Below the pieces are notes generated by a model. The model was not told the DNA's origin. It made no database searches and worked only from the letters and a program-made list of their open reading frames with translations. Shown one piece after another: positions 41,630 through 51,342 of a DNA stretch of 64,000 bases (its first letter is position 1; each line of letters opens with the position of its first letter). This stretch comes from Salinirubellus salinus (GTDB lineage: Archaea > Halobacteriota > Halobacteria > Halobacteriales > Haloarculaceae). The stretch spans positions 1,860,001 through 1,924,000 of the forward strand of contig NZ_CP104003.1 in NCBI RefSeq assembly GCF_025231485.1. The letters are read 5' to 3'. A program made the position numbers and the translations under genes.

Positions 41630-41991
41630 TCGTCGTCACCTCCGAGTGCCTCGAGCCGCTCCTCGCGGCGGTCGTCATCGAGGTCGAGCTTCGTGACGAG
41701 CAGGTTCGAGGCGTCCAGCGGACGCGGCACCTCCTCGCCGTCTGCCTTCTCCAGCGTCACGCCCTCGACGTGGACGACCGCCTTCTTCAGGTCGACCGTG
41801 GCGACCTCGCCGGTCTCGCCGGCGAAGTCACCGCGCTGGACCTCGACGGTGTCGCCCACGTTGACGCGGACGCTTCGCGTGCCGTACTTCTCCCGGAGGT
41901 CCTCCGAGAGGTGCGCGCGGACCTGGTCCTGCTTCTCGTGGAGCGGGGCCCGGCGCTGTCGGGTTCGCTGTTTGGATGGTTGTCGTGTCAT
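41626..41991 (-). CDS. rpl24: 50S ribosomal protein L24 (uL24)
   Basis: 121 residues starting [21 protein letters not shown], with the KOW motif [19 protein letters not shown] near 45-63. An assembly-initiator protein that binds 23S rRNA domain I. Overlaps rpl14 and rps4e. Confidence 0.96.
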   Translation of the reverse strand: MTRQPSKQRTRQRRAPLHEKQDQVRAHLSEDLREKYGTRSVRVNVGDTVEVQRGDFAGETGEVATVDLKKAVVHVEGVTLEKADGEEVPRPLDASNLLVTKLDLDDDRREERLEALGGDDE

Positions 41992-42386
41992 ACTATCATC
42001 GTCGCGGTGGACGCGATGCTGCCGAACCGCTCGGCCACCTCCCGCGCGATGGGACCTTTCATCTCGGTCCCGCGGGGGTTCTGGTCTTCGTCGACCACGA
42101 CCGCGGCGTTGTCCTCGAACTTCACGCGGGTCCCGTCCGGCCGGCGGAACGGCTTCCGCTGGCGGATGATGACCGCCGGCAGCACCTGCCGGCGCATCTC
42201 CGGGGTCCCCTTCGTGACGGAGACGGTCACCAGGTCACCGAGCCCCGCTCGGGGGTGTCGGTTCTTCGTGCCGGAGTAGCCGGCGACGGAGATGACCTTC
42301 AGCTCGCGGGCACCGGTGTTGTCCGCACACACGATGCGCGAGCCCTTCTCCAGTCCGGGGGTGACGTCGGCGTTGAGTGCCTCCAT
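41988..42386 (-). CDS. rpl14: 50S ribosomal protein L14 (uL14)
   Basis: 132 residues: beta-barrel with [20 protein letters not shown] at about 18-37 and the conserved [11 protein letters not shown] end. It contacts the sarcin-ricin loop and 16S rRNA at the subunit interface. Overlaps rps17 by one base. Confidence 0.97.
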   Translation of the reverse strand: MEALNADVTPGLEKGSRIVCADNTGARELKVISVAGYSGTKNRHPRAGLGDLVTVSVTKGTPEMRRQVLPAVIIRQRKPFRRPDGTRVKFEDNAAVVVDEDQNPRGTEMKGPIAREVAERFGSIASTATMIV

Positions 42387-42721
42387 CAGTCGTCACCTCC
42401 CTCCTCTGAGACGCGTTCGATGACCACGTGGCTCTTCGTCTTCGAGAGCGGTCGTGTCTCGCCTATACGGACCGTGTCGCCGACCTCCAGTTCGAGGCAG
42501 GGCGGGTGGTGCGCGGATACCCGCGACCGACGCTTCATGTATCGGTCGTACTTGGGTACCTTGACGTCGTACTCCCGCTCGACGACGACGGTCTTGTCCA
42601 TGTCTGTGGAGGCGACCCGGCCCTCGATGGTCTGTCCCCGCACGCCGAGCGTGCCGTGGAACGGACAGTTGGGGTCCGTGCAGGTCTCCTCCGGTTCTGG
42701 TACGTTCAGTCCTATCGCCAT
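42386..42721 (-). CDS. rps17: 30S ribosomal protein S17 (uS17)
   Basis: 111 residues starting [23 protein letters not shown]; the C-x4-C-x2-H stretch is typical of archaeal S17, followed by the OB-fold ([20 protein letters not shown]). Overlaps the Rnp1 gene by ten bases. Confidence 0.96.
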   Translation of the reverse strand: MAIGLNVPEPEETCTDPNCPFHGTLGVRGQTIEGRVASTDMDKTVVVEREYDVKVPKYDRYMKRRSRVSAHHPPCLELEVGDTVRIGETRPLSKTKSHVVIERVSEEGGDD

Positions 42722-42990
42722 TTCGAATCACCTGTGACTTCGGTCCGTCGGGCCGGGTCTGCCACGAGTCGAGCGCCCTCGACGGTGACGTACGTGCCAT
42801 CGTCGAGTTCGAACTCGAACGTGCAGTCGGCCTTCGGTACCTGCATCCGAGACGCCCCGATGAGCAGGGTGTTGCGGGTCTCGTCGACCACGTCGCCGGC
42901 AACGCCGACGTACCCCTCGTGCCGGGCCTCGACCACGCGGACCCGGAGGCCCGCGAGTTCGTGCCGGGGGAGCGTCTCGGCGGTCAGCAC
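42712..42990 (-). CDS. rnp1: Ribonuclease P protein component 1 (Rpp29/Pop4 homologue)
   Basis: 92 residues starting [22 protein letters not shown]; a small beta-barrel (Sm-like) with [20 protein letters not shown]. With other RNase P proteins and RNA it removes tRNA 5' leaders. Its place between rpl29 and rps17 is conserved in archaea. It is relevant to the tRNA-like elements found elsewhere in this window, which would be potential substrates. Confidence 0.93.
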   Translation of the reverse strand: MLTAETLPRHELAGLRVRVVEARHEGYVGVAGDVVDETRNTLLIGASRMQVPKADCTFEFELDDGTYVTVEGARLVADPARRTEVTGDSKWR

Positions 42991-43217
42991 TACGACGACA
43001 CCTCCTCGGCGTCGTCGAAGTCGCCCTCCTCGTTCTGGATCGTCTTGATTCGGGCGATCGCTTTCCGCAGCTCGCCGACGCGGCCCGGGTTGTCCGGGGC
43101 GCCACCGGCGGCCTGCACCGCGTTCGCGTTGAGCAGCTCGGTCTCGAGCTCCTCCAGTTCGGCCTCTCGCTCGGCCGGCGTCATGTCGCGGATCTCCGCA
43201 GCGTGGAGCACGGTCAT
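42990..43217 (-). CDS. rpl29: 50S ribosomal protein L29 (uL29)
   Basis: 75 residues, two antiparallel helices, starting [20 protein letters not shown], with the core [15 protein letters not shown] near 45-59. It lies next to the polypeptide exit tunnel and helps bind signal recognition particle. Overlaps rps3 and rnp1. Confidence 0.96.
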   Translation of the reverse strand: MTVLHAAEIRDMTPAEREAELEELETELLNANAVQAAGGAPDNPGRVGELRKAIARIKTIQNEEGDFDDAEEVSS

Positions 43218-44164
43218 TCTTCCTCGTCCTCCTCGTCAGCGGCGTCTGCGTCCTCGGCCTCGTCCATCTCCTCCATCAGGTCGGCGGCCTCCTCGTCGGC
43301 CTCCTCGCTGACCTCGGACTCGATGGCCTCGTCGACGGCGTCGAGGTCGTCGCCCTCCTCCTCGGCCTCGGACGCCTCGTCCTCACCGGGCAGGTCGGGC
43401 TCCTCGATGACCTCCTCGTCGTCGAACTCGGGGACCTCCTCGTCGTCGAACTCCGCCTCGACGTCCGGAGCGTCCTCGACGTCCACGTCGCCCTCGGCGG
43501 CCGCCTCGGCCTCCGCGAGCAGCGCGTCCACGTCGCCCTCGGGCTCCTCGATGAACTCCTCGACGTCGACGTCCTCGTAGACCTCGAAGTCGTCCGGGAG
43601 CTTCGCGTTCGGCGGGATGATGCGGACCTGCACGCCGATGGTACCGAGCTTCATCACCGCGACACCGGTGCCCCGGTCGACGATCTCGTCGGCCGGCTCG
43701 CCGTTGTGCTTGATGTAGCCGCGGTTGAACTTCTCGACGCGCGAGCGCGCACCCGTCACCTTCCCGCTCAGGATGATCTCGGCGCCCAGCGCGCCCGAGT
43801 CCATGATGCGGTCGATGGTGGTGTGGCCCGCCTTCCGGAAGTACCAGCCACGCTCGAGCGCGTTGGCCAGTCGGTCCGCGACGATCTGTGCGTTCAGGTC
43901 GGGTTCGTCGACCTCCTGCACGTCGATCTGCGGGTCGTCCAGGTCGAAGCGCTCCTCGAGCTGGGTCGTGATCTTCCGGATGTTCTTCCCGCCCTTGCCG
44001 ATGACCATCCCGGGCTTCTCGGCCTTGAGCTGGATCTGCGTGCCCATCGGCGTCTTGGCGACGTCCATGCCACCGTAGCCGGCGCGGCTCAGTTCCTCGT
44101 GGAAGAACTCGTCTATCTTCGTCCGCTGGATACCGTCGTGGATGAACTGCTGTTCGTCTGCCAT
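43214..44164 (-). CDS. rps3: 30S ribosomal protein S3 (uS3) with long acidic tail
   Basis: 316 residues. The KH domain contains [20 protein letters not shown] (about 53-72), and the S3 C-terminal domain has [18 protein letters not shown]. The last 110 residues are almost entirely Glu, Asp and Ala, a low-complexity acidic extension characteristic of haloarchaeal S3. Overlaps rpl22 by one base and rpl29 by four. Confidence 0.96.
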   Translation of the reverse strand: MADEQQFIHDGIQRTKIDEFFHEELSRAGYGGMDVAKTPMGTQIQLKAEKPGMVIGKGGKNIRKITTQLEERFDLDDPQIDVQEVDEPDLNAQIVADRLANALERGWYFRKAGHTTIDRIMDSGALGAEIILSGKVTGARSRVEKFNRGYIKHNGEPADEIVDRGTGVAVMKLGTIGVQVRIIPPNAKLPDDFEVYEDVDVEEFIEEPEGDVDALLAEAEAAAEGDVDVEDAPDVEAEFDDEEVPEFDDEEVIEEPDLPGEDEASEAEEEGDDLDAVDEAIESEVSEEADEEAADLMEEMDEAEDADAADEEDEEE

Positions 44165-44625
44165 TATTCGGTCACCTCTTCGAGGACGAGTTCGACGTCG
44201 ACCTGCGGGGTGTTCCAGGCGCTCGCGCGCCCGAAGGCACGCGGCTTGCGGCCGGGGGACTCCCCGACCTTGTGGGCGGCGACGTGCGCGATGCGCATCG
44301 CCTCGCCCTCGAACCCCTGGTGGTCGGCGTTGTTGACGGCGTTCTCGAGCAGGTCGAGGAACGCCTTCGAGGCCTTCTCCGGGTAGCGCCCGGCGTCCCA
44401 GCCCTCGATGTCCGAACGGTGGCCCACGCCCGTGTTGTGGGACCGGAACGGCACCGAGCGCTCGCCCTCGACGACCGCCTCGAGGTACTCGACGGCCTCG
44501 CTGGCCGTCTTGCCCTTGATCTCGCGGGCGATGGCCTTGCTGTGCTTGTGGGACATGTGCTTCTCCCGGAGCATCGCTTTCGCGGTGGTCTCGGGGTCGG
44601 CGTCCACTGAGTAGTTGATTCCCAT
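44164..44625 (-). CDS. rpl22: 50S ribosomal protein L22 (uL22)
   Basis: 153 residues starting [21 protein letters not shown]. Its long beta hairpin lines the exit tunnel. [19 protein letters not shown] near the C-terminus is the conserved tip and its basic flank. Confidence 0.96.
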   Translation of the reverse strand: MGINYSVDADPETTAKAMLREKHMSHKHSKAIAREIKGKTASEAVEYLEAVVEGERSVPFRSHNTGVGHRSDIEGWDAGRYPEKASKAFLDLLENAVNNADHQGFEGEAMRIAHVAAHKVGESPGRKPRAFGRASAWNTPQVDVELVLEEVTE

Positions 44626-44632
44626 CGTTATA

Positions 44633-45061
44633 TCACTTCAGTGGCACGAACTTCGAGGAGCGGGTCGCGCCGATGCCGGCCTGTCCGTGTTCGACCGACG
44701 ACCGCGTGAGCTGGAACTCGCCCAGGTAGTGCCCGATCATCTCCGGCTCCACCTTGACGCGCTCGAACTCCTGTCCCGTGTAGACGGCGAACGTGAGCCC
44801 CACGAACTCCGGGAGCACGATCATGTTCCGCAGGTGCGTCCGGATGGGGTCGTTGGCCGTCTCCTCCTCGGTCCTGGCTCGGGCCGTCTCGAGCAACTTC
44901 TCCTGCTCGACGGTGAGCCCGCGCGTGATGGTTCGCCGCTGTCGTGCGGGGAGCAGTTCTGCGACCTCGTCGAGCTCCATCTCCTGCAACTCGTCGAGCG
45001 TGTGACCGCGGTACGTGAACTCCTCGTCCTTCTCGCGGCCGATCTGGTACTCGCTGCTCAT
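44633..45061 (-). CDS. rps19: 30S ribosomal protein S19 (uS19)
   Basis: 142 residues starting [19 protein letters not shown], with the archaeal N-terminal extension and the core [23 protein letters not shown]. It lies in the head of the small subunit near the A and P sites. Overlaps rpl2 by four bases. Confidence 0.96.
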   Translation of the reverse strand: MSSEYQIGREKDEEFTYRGHTLDELQEMELDEVAELLPARQRRTITRGLTVEQEKLLETARARTEEETANDPIRTHLRNMIVLPEFVGLTFAVYTGQEFERVKVEPEMIGHYLGEFQLTRSSVEHGQAGIGATRSSKFVPLK

Positions 45062-45795
45062 GATTTGTCTCGACCCCCTTTGCCGCCGCGACCGGTGCGC
45101 TTGCTCGCGATGTCACCGACCTTGCGGCCCGGCGGGGCGTTCCGGGAGATGCTCTTGGGCTTGCCGGGGTGCTGGCGGCCACCGCCACCGAACGGGTGGT
45201 CGACGGCGTTCATCGCCACACCACGGACGCGCGGGTACTTCGTCCCGCGAGCCCGCATCTTGTGGTGCTTGTTCCCGGCCTTGACGAACGGCTTCTCCGT
45301 CCGGCCACCGCCGGCGACCACGCCGATGGTCGCCCGGCAGTCGGGCGACAGCCGGCGCATCTCGCCGGACGGCAGCTGGACGACCGCCACGCGCCGGTCG
45401 TGCGTGAGCAGCGTCGCGCTCACGCCCGAGGAGCGGGCGAACTTCCCGCCGTCACCGGGCTGTCGCTCCACGTTACAGACCGGGATCCCTTCCGGGATCT
45501 CGGCCAGCGGGAGCGTGTTCCCGGGCTTGATCTCGGCCGTGACGCCGACCTGGATCTCGTCGCCCACGGTGATACCCTCGGGGGCGAGGACCAGTCGGCG
45601 GTCCCCGTCGTCGAACTGCACGTCCGCGACCGGGGCCGACCGGGCGGGGTCGTGCTCGATGCCGACGATCTCACCGCGGATCAGGTCGCCGTCCTCGGCC
45701 TTGCGGTGCGACAGTTCGGCCTTGTAGCGGTGCGAGGGCGCACGGAACGTGGGCCCACCGCGGCCGCGTCGTTGTCCCTGGATTCTGCGTCCCAT
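45058..45795 (-). CDS. rpl2: 50S ribosomal protein L2 (uL2)
   Basis: 245 residues starting [20 protein letters not shown]. The conserved [22 protein letters not shown] (about 195-216) contains the His needed for peptidyl transfer and subunit joining. Two bases separate it from rpl23. Confidence 0.97.
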   Translation of the reverse strand: MGRRIQGQRRGRGGPTFRAPSHRYKAELSHRKAEDGDLIRGEIVGIEHDPARSAPVADVQFDDGDRRLVLAPEGITVGDEIQVGVTAEIKPGNTLPLAEIPEGIPVCNVERQPGDGGKFARSSGVSATLLTHDRRVAVVQLPSGEMRRLSPDCRATIGVVAGGGRTEKPFVKAGNKHHKMRARGTKYPRVRGVAMNAVDHPFGGGGRQHPGKPKSISRNAPPGRKVGDIASKRTGRGGKGGRDKS

Positions 45796-45796
45796 C

Positions 45797-46048
45797 TTAG
45801 AACACCCCGATACGCGAGGCCACTTCCTGGGCGTCGTCGTCCTCGTGGAGGGTGACGGTCGCCTTCTTCGTGCCCTGCATCGTGTTCTGCGTGTTCACGT
45901 TCGTGACGCGGACCTCGAAGCGCTCCTCGACCTCCGCGGCGATCTCGGGCTTGGTGCCCGAGGAGTCACAGATGAACTCGAGCTTGTTCTCGAAGTCCAT
46001 CTTGTTCATCGCCTTCTCGGTCACGAGCGGGTGCTTGACGAGGCTCAT
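45797..46048 (-). CDS. rpl23: 50S ribosomal protein L23 (uL23)
   Basis: 83 residues starting MSLVKHPLVTEKAMNKMDFE. It lies at the tunnel exit as the docking site for SRP and nascent-chain factors. Overlaps rpl4 by four bases. Confidence 0.97.
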   Translation of the reverse strand: MSLVKHPLVTEKAMNKMDFENKLEFICDSSGTKPEIAAEVEERFEVRVTNVNTQNTMQGTKKATVTLHEDDDAQEVASRIGVF

Positions 46049-46791
46049 CGGTCCGCCACCTCCTCGAGCGCGCTCTCGGTCCAGACCGTCAGTCGACCCG
46101 GCGCCGTCCCCGGCGCGAGGTCCTCGGCGGAGACGTTCGCCGCGGTGGCGACGTCGACACCCGCGAGGTTGCGAGCGGCCTTCGACGGTTCGGTGCTGGT
46201 CACGAACAGGATGGACTTGGGCTCCTTGTACTTGCGGCCGCGGGAGGTCCCGCGCCCGGCACGTACCGTCTTGCCCTCGTCCGCGCGTTCGACGTCCCCG
46301 TGGGCGCCGACGGCTTCGAGGAAGGACACCACGTCCTTCGTCTTCACGAGGTCCTCGAACTCGTCGCTCACCACGAGCGGGAGTTCGAGGTCCTCGTCGA
46401 AGCGGTGGCCGCGCTCGGCCACGAGGTCGGCGTCCGTGGTGGCCGCGATGGCCGAGCGGACGGCGAGCTTTCGCTCCTTGTCGTTCATGTCCAGCGAGCG
46501 GTCCTTCTCGGCCTTCGGCGGGTGGGCCACGCGGCCCTTCACCGCCTGCGGCACGCGCCGGCCCTGCCCGTTCTGTCGCGGGACGTGGGCCATACCGCGG
46601 CCCGAACCCATCGACTCCGCGGGCGTGCGGAGGCCGGCGAACTCGTCGGTGCCGTAGGCCTGTCGTCGGTTGGCCCGTGCGGCGGTGACCGCGCGCTTGA
46701 TGAGATCCGGCCGGAACTGCGTCGTGAAGACGTCCGGCAGGTCCACCTCGCCCGCGTCGCCGCCGTCCAGGTCTCGTACTGTGGCTTTCAT
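46045..46791 (-). CDS. rpl4: 50S ribosomal protein L4 (uL4)
   Basis: 248 residues starting MKATVRDLDGGDAGEVDLPD. The basic loop with GMAHVPRQNGQGRRVPQAVKG reaches the exit tunnel. The start overlaps the L3 stop (ATGA). Confidence 0.96.
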   Translation of the reverse strand: MKATVRDLDGGDAGEVDLPDVFTTQFRPDLIKRAVTAARANRRQAYGTDEFAGLRTPAESMGSGRGMAHVPRQNGQGRRVPQAVKGRVAHPPKAEKDRSLDMNDKERKLAVRSAIAATTDADLVAERGHRFDEDLELPLVVSDEFEDLVKTKDVVSFLEAVGAHGDVERADEGKTVRAGRGTSRGRKYKEPKSILFVTSTEPSKAARNLAGVDVATAANVSAEDLAPGTAPGRLTVWTESALEEVADR

Positions 46792-47795
46792 CCTTGGTTA
46801 GAGGCGGTGGAGACGTAGCGCACCTCGGGGTCGAGGCGCGGCTGGTCGGTCGGTCGGACGGCGGGACGGAAGCGCAGCAGGCGCTTGTTCGGTCCCGGCA
46901 GCGACCCCTTGACGAGCGCGTACTCGCCGCCGACCTCGCCGTAGTTGACGAAGCCGCCGTCGGGGGTCACGTCCTCGTCGCCCAGCGCGACGAGCCGCTT
47001 GTTCAGTTCGGTCCGCTGGTGGTAGCCGGTCTGCCCCTGCTGCGGGACGGTCGACCGGACACGCGAGGGGTTCCACGGGCCGAGGTTGCCGATGCGTCGG
47101 CGCCACCCCTGCCGGGCGTGTTTGCCCTTGCGCTTCTGGACGCCCCAGCGCTTGACCGGACCCTGGGTGCCCTTGCCCTTCGTGATACCCACGAAGTCGG
47201 CGTACTCGCCGGCGCGGAACACGTCGGTCACGGAGTGGGCCCCGCCCTCGGCGAGCAGGTCCATCCCGAACTCGACGCGGTCCTCGACGGAGCCGCCGCC
47301 GACGCGGGTCTCCATCACGTCGGGCTTGCGCTTCGGGACGCTCGTCTCGGCGGGCACGGTGTGGGTGATGACTCGGACGTCGGCCACCTCACCGGCCTCG
47401 AGCGCGTCGCGTACCTCGCTGTCGTCCATGCTGTACTCCCCGTTCGGGACCGAACGGGCGCGGGCGAGGTCCTCGTGGAGGTCCTCGGCCCAGACTTCGG
47501 TGATCGGTCGCGTCCCGTACGGCGTGTCCTCGTAGACTCGAAGGGCCGCCGCCCGCATGGGCGGGGTCTCCACGACGGTCACAGGGACCGTCTCCTCCAT
47601 CCCCTCGCGGGGGGAGTTGGGTTCGTCGTTGATCATCACGACGTGGGTCATACCGGCTTTGTACCCGGCGAACCCCTGGAGCCCCGGCTGTCCGTCGGCG
47701 TCCGGCCAGGTCGAGATGGTGGGCACCTCGCTGGTCGCACGCTTGCGGGGGCTGAACCCCATCGAGCCTTTTCGTGGTCTGCTCGGTTGTGGCAT
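46788..47795 (-). CDS. rpl3: 50S ribosomal protein L3 (uL3)
   Basis: 335 residues starting MPQPSRPRKGSMGFSPRKRA at 47795; the open frame extends to 48323 but overlaps the methyltransferase gene and is not L3. The conserved GITKGKGTQGPVKRWG (about 224-239) and the W-finger region near the peptidyl transferase centre are present. Twenty-three bases separate it from the upstream gene. Confidence 0.96.
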   Translation of the reverse strand: MPQPSRPRKGSMGFSPRKRATSEVPTISTWPDADGQPGLQGFAGYKAGMTHVVMINDEPNSPREGMEETVPVTVVETPPMRAAALRVYEDTPYGTRPITEVWAEDLHEDLARARSVPNGEYSMDDSEVRDALEAGEVADVRVITHTVPAETSVPKRKPDVMETRVGGGSVEDRVEFGMDLLAEGGAHSVTDVFRAGEYADFVGITKGKGTQGPVKRWGVQKRKGKHARQGWRRRIGNLGPWNPSRVRSTVPQQGQTGYHQRTELNKRLVALGDEDVTPDGGFVNYGEVGGEYALVKGSLPGPNKRLLRFRPAVRPTDQPRLDPEVRYVSTASNQG

Positions 47796-47818
47796 TGGTC
47801 TGTGTGGTTCTGTCTGGA

Positions 47819-48694
47819 CTATCGCTCCAGATTCAGGGGCGCGAGCGTCGCGAACATCGCCTCCTCCGTCCGGACGACGTCGCTCCCCTGTCGCGGAACC
47901 GTATTGAGCCAGAGGTCGAACCGGGCTAGCGGTTCGTTTCCGTCGGATTCGTCGCTCGTCTCCACGGTGGAGACGGTCTCCTCGTTCGGCCCACCGCCGA
48001 AGATCTCCGGTAGCCCCCGGTCGGGGGCGCCGAAGACCACGGTGAGTCCACCCTCGGTGTCGACGCGCTGGACGAGACTGTCCAGCCGCGACACCGTGAG
48101 TTCCTCGCCGTGGCGGGACGCGGCGATGCGGAGCCCAGCGTCCGAACGCTGGAGCGCCGTCTCGACCGCTTCCCGTTCGACTGTGAACCCTGGGAGGGGT
48201 TCGTCCACGAGCTTTGCGCGGAGTGGCCGTCGCGAAGAGACCCTGATGGTCACGCGTGCTCCCTCGCTCGGTGACGCCATCGACGGCGGCACCGGGAGGG
48301 AGACCGGGTGTTGCAGTCCGCAATTGACCCGAACGCGCCCGTCAGGTCCGACCTCGGTCACGATTCCCTGTCTTAACGACCCCGAACCCTTCGATCCGGA
48401 GCCGGTCTGTGAGCCGACGCGGAGCGGCGGCAACACGCCGACGTGCTCCAGTTCGTCGCGCACGTCCCACGCCTCCTTTCGGAGGTAGGGGGGTGTGGCC
48501 GCGTAGGCCAGCACCGTGGCGACGAACCCGCCACCGTACCGCCCGTCCTCGCCCCCGGAATCGGGGTAGACGACGAGTCGGTCGACCCGGAACACCGCCG
48601 CCGCACGGGCGACGTAGCCGAGTTTGCGAGTCGCCTCGCGTTTGTCCTCGGCCTCCCGGACCAGCGATGACGGCACGAGCACGGTTCGTGTCAT
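47819..48694 (-). CDS. SPOUT-class RNA methyltransferase, first gene of the ribosomal operon
   Basis: 291 residues starting MTRTVLVPSSLVREAEDKREAT. The N- and C-terminal parts form a knotted SAM-binding SPOUT fold (VFGAPDRGLPEIFGG near 230-244 in the knot), with an OB-fold inserted in the middle (about 95-180). This family (putative RNA uridine-N3 methyltransferase; related to eukaryotic SPOUT1/C9orf114) regularly precedes rpl3 in haloarchaea, so it probably modifies rRNA during ribosome assembly. A promoter-like CTTTTACGG lies about 55 bases upstream. Confidence 0.88.
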   Translation of the reverse strand: MTRTVLVPSSLVREAEDKREATRKLGYVARAAAVFRVDRLVVYPDSGGEDGRYGGGFVATVLAYAATPPYLRKEAWDVRDELEHVGVLPPLRVGSQTGSGSKGSGSLRQGIVTEVGPDGRVRVNCGLQHPVSLPVPPSMASPSEGARVTIRVSSRRPLRAKLVDEPLPGFTVEREAVETALQRSDAGLRIAASRHGEELTVSRLDSLVQRVDTEGGLTVVFGAPDRGLPEIFGGGPNEETVSTVETSDESDGNEPLARFDLWLNTVPRQGSDVVRTEEAMFATLAPLNLER

Positions 48695-48944
48695 GCCGTG
48701 ACGCTTCCGCGTCCGTCCACTAGACGGTAGCGATATGGTACCGGAAGCACCCGTAAAAGGGTAGCGCTTTGCCGGGTCCTAGAGAGGGCCTATCACGCGT
48801 GAGTCGCTCGCAGACGGGAGTTTCGTGCCGAGCGATCTGTCCCCTCACACGACCCTCGCGTCGGGGTCGATGGTCGGCGTCGAGACCGGGGTCGGAGCCA
48901 CCCCTGCGGGTCCCCCTCCGACCGGACCTGCCGCCATGCTGTCG

Positions 48945-49259
48945 CTACTCCCGGTCCTTCTTCGCCGCTCGACCCAGTTCCCGCTCGACGCTCTCCACCT
49001 TCTCGCGTGCGCGCTGCTCGCGCGTGCGCTTGTCGTCTATCTTCAGGAACGTCGAGACCCGGTCGCCGTCGACCGCCCGGTGGGCCGCCTCGCAGGCGTC
49101 GAACAGCGTCCCGACGTCGTCGGCCTCGATCACCGTCCCCATCGGGTTCGTCTCGTAGGCCACGTCGAACGCGTCGAGCGCCGCGACGGCTTTGGCCACC
49201 TCGCTCGCCATGCTCCCCTCGCGGACCGGTGCGACCGACAGGAGTGCCACGACTGCCAT
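48945..49259 (-). CDS. MTH1187/YkoF-type thiamine-binding protein
   Basis: 104 residues starting MAVVALLSVAPVREGSMASE at 49259. The family (DUF77) forms a small ferredoxin-like dimer or tetramer that binds thiamine-related ligands; ETNPMGTVIEAD and KIDDKRTREQ are its hallmarks. Whether it binds thiamine here is inferred from family. Gene spacing gives no operon partner: it diverges from the hydrolase gene at 49,311. Confidence 0.85.
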   Translation of the reverse strand: MAVVALLSVAPVREGSMASEVAKAVAALDAFDVAYETNPMGTVIEADDVGTLFDACEAAHRAVDGDRVSTFLKIDDKRTREQRAREKVESVERELGRAAKKDRE

Positions 49260-49310
49260 ACACTGCCGTCGACGTGCACCACTAAAACGGTGGCCCGCGA
49301 CCCACCCGGT

Positions 49311-50198
49311 ATGAGATCCACACGCGTCGAGGCCAACGGCCTCACCTTCGAGTGTCTCGTCGAGGGCGACGGCGACCGACTCGCGCTCTGCCTCCACGGC
49401 TTCCCGGACGACGCCGGGTCGATGGCCCCCCTGCAGGAGCGCCTCGCGGACGCCGGCTTCACCGCCGTCGCGCCCTACATGCGGGGGTACGCCCCCACCG
49501 ACCCCGCTCCGGACGGGGTGTACACCGCGAGTGAACTCGGCCGCGACGCGGTCGCACTGGCGGAGCGCCTCTGTGCAGAACACGACCTCACGGAACCGGT
49601 GCTGGTGGGCCACGACTGGGGAGCCGTCGCCTCGTACGTCGCGAGCGTCTCCTCGCCCGAGACCTTCGAGCGGATGGTGACCCTCGCGGTCCCACCCCGG
49701 TTCGACGCGCTCCTCCGGGCGCACCCGGGGCAGTTCGTCCGTTCCTGGTACATGTGGTTCTTCCAGCTCCCGGACGTACCCGAGCGGGCGCTGCGGTGGA
49801 ACGACTACGCGCTCGTCGAGTTCCTCTGGGGCGTCTGGTCGCCGACGTGGCAGCACCCGCCCGAACGCTTCGAGGCGGTTCGCGAGACCTTCGACACCGA
49901 CGAGACACTCGAGAACGCGCTCGAGTACTACCGGCAGATATCCGGTGGGCTGTTCGAGCGTGCCGTGACCGACCGGACACCCGCCGTCGACGACGAGCCC
50001 CACATCGAGGTTCCGACGCTCGTCCTCCACGGCGACGAGGACAGCTGCATGGCGCCCGCGCTCTTCGAGGACATCGGTGGCGTCTTCGCCGCGGGAACCC
50101 CACACCGTGTGGTCCGTGTCGCCGGCGCGGGTCACTTCCTCCACCAGGAGCGTCCAGACGTGGTGGGCGAGGAGGTCGTCGAGTTCCTGACCGCCTGA
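49311..50198 (+). CDS. Alpha/beta hydrolase, epoxide-hydrolase-like
   Basis: 295 residues from the ATG at 49311 (MRSTRVEANGLTFECLVEGD); a TATA-like CTAAAAC about 25 bases upstream supports it over the longer open frame. HGFPDD (about 34-39) is the oxyanion loop; GHDWGA (about 99-104) carries an Asp nucleophile, as in epoxide hydrolases and haloalkane dehalogenases; LHGDEDSCM supplies the acid and GHFLHQE the catalytic His. A nucleophilic Asp excludes ordinary esterases. Substrate unknown. Confidence 0.85.
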   Translation: MRSTRVEANGLTFECLVEGDGDRLALCLHGFPDDAGSMAPLQERLADAGFTAVAPYMRGYAPTDPAPDGVYTASELGRDAVALAERLCAEHDLTEPVLVGHDWGAVASYVASVSSPETFERMVTLAVPPRFDALLRAHPGQFVRSWYMWFFQLPDVPERALRWNDYALVEFLWGVWSPTWQHPPERFEAVRETFDTDETLENALEYYRQISGGLFERAVTDRTPAVDDEPHIEVPTLVLHGDEDSCMAPALFEDIGGVFAAGTPHRVVRVAGAGHFLHQERPDVVGEEVVEFLTA

Positions 50199-50246
50199 CC
50201 GCGGGGGAGCGGGCGACTTTTTCCCCGCCCGCAGCGTCCGTTCGAT

Positions 50247-51314
50247 ATGAACTTCCGTCAGGGAGCGGGCCGGGCACGAGCGGTGCTGCACGCCGTGTTC
50301 CGCGAGGTGCGGAGCGAGAACGTCACGTTCATGGCCGGCAGCATCGCGTACCACGCGTTCCTCTCGCTCCTGCCGTTCCTCCTGCTCGTCCTGTTCGTCG
50401 TCTCCCGCCTGGGCGACGAGGAACTCGCGCGGACGCTCGTGAACGCGATGGCGGGCTACCTCTCACCCGAGACGGTGGACGTGCTCGTCGACGCCGCGCT
50501 GAACGCCACCGGCGACGGCCGACTCTCCGTGGTCGGCGTCGTCGTCCTCGTCTGGGGGGCGCTCCGCATCTTCCGCGGGCTCGATACCGCGTTCTCCGAC
50601 ATCTACGAGTCCGAACACGAGAACACGTTCCTCGACCAGGTGCGCGACGGCGTCGTCGTCTTCGGCGCCATCGGCCTCGCGCTGTTCCTCGTTTCGCTGG
50701 CCGACGCGCTGGTCGCGGTCCCCTCGTTCGGGCCCGCGGACGCCGTCGTCCGGCCGTCCCTCTCCATGCTCACGCTCACCGTCGCGTTCCTCCCGATGTA
50801 CTACATCTTCCCCGACGAGGTGGTCTCCGTCCGCGAGGTGGTGCCGGGTGCCCTCGTCGCCGCCACCGGGTGGACGGCGCTCAGCCTCGGCTTCCAGTTC
50901 TACGTCGGCGCCACCTCGACCGCCTCCTACGGCATCGTCGGCGCCGTCATCCTGCTCATCACCTGGCTCTACTTCGGCGGCCTCGTCCTCCTCGTCGGCG
51001 CCGCCGTCAACGCCGTCCTCGCCGGGCGCTCCGAGGACGTCGCCGGGATCGCGTGGGACGCCGCCCCCGAGCCGAGCGGCGAGGGCGACCCGACGGCCGA
51101 CGACGCGGCGTTCGTCGCGGGCGTCGAGGAACTGCAGGCGGCGTTCGACACGAAGCCGGGGACGGTCCGGTTCGTCGTCGGCGACACGGACGTGACCGTG
51201 GAGGCCCCCGACGAGGTGGCGTTCGACGTGGACACCATCGACCGTCCGGACCTCCTGGGCGGCGACCGCGAGACAGCGACCGTGACGATGCGCTGGGACT
51301 CGTGGAAAGACTGA
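50247..51314 (+). CDS. YihY/BrkB family inner-membrane protein
   Basis: 355 residues with six membrane helices between about 30 and 275 (for example YHAFLSLLPFLLLVLFVVSRLG and LITWLYFGGLVLLVGAAVNAVL) and a soluble C-terminal tail of about 85 residues. The motif ASYGIVGAVILLITWLYFGGLVLL with AAVNA is typical of the family (formerly called ribonuclease BN in error). Function is uncertain; probably envelope or transport related. Confidence 0.9.
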   Translation: MNFRQGAGRARAVLHAVFREVRSENVTFMAGSIAYHAFLSLLPFLLLVLFVVSRLGDEELARTLVNAMAGYLSPETVDVLVDAALNATGDGRLSVVGVVVLVWGALRIFRGLDTAFSDIYESEHENTFLDQVRDGVVVFGAIGLALFLVSLADALVAVPSFGPADAVVRPSLSMLTLTVAFLPMYYIFPDEVVSVREVVPGALVAATGWTALSLGFQFYVGATSTASYGIVGAVILLITWLYFGGLVLLVGAAVNAVLAGRSEDVAGIAWDAAPEPSGEGDPTADDAAFVAGVEELQAAFDTKPGTVRFVVGDTDVTVEAPDEVAFDVDTIDRPDLLGGDRETATVTMRWDSWKD

Positions 51315-51342
51315 GGACGCGAGGACCGCGGACAGGGCGGCC

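Noticed and set aside
34456-48488. Very long plus-strand open frames opposite the ribosomal operon (for example 34456-36141 and 46794-48488)
   Set aside because: They are mirror frames of GC-rich genes on the minus strand, with repetitive Arg/Gly/Val composition and no promoters.
34423-48694. Unusual gene content in the ribosomal operon
   Set aside because: The order, the Rnp1 gene and the SPOUT gene are standard for haloarchaea; the acidic tails of S3, S4e and L15 are also normal for the group.
48825-49310. N-terminal extension of the epoxide-hydrolase-like protein
   Set aside because: The extension is low-complexity and antisense to the thiamine-binding-type gene; the TATA box fits the ATG at 49311.
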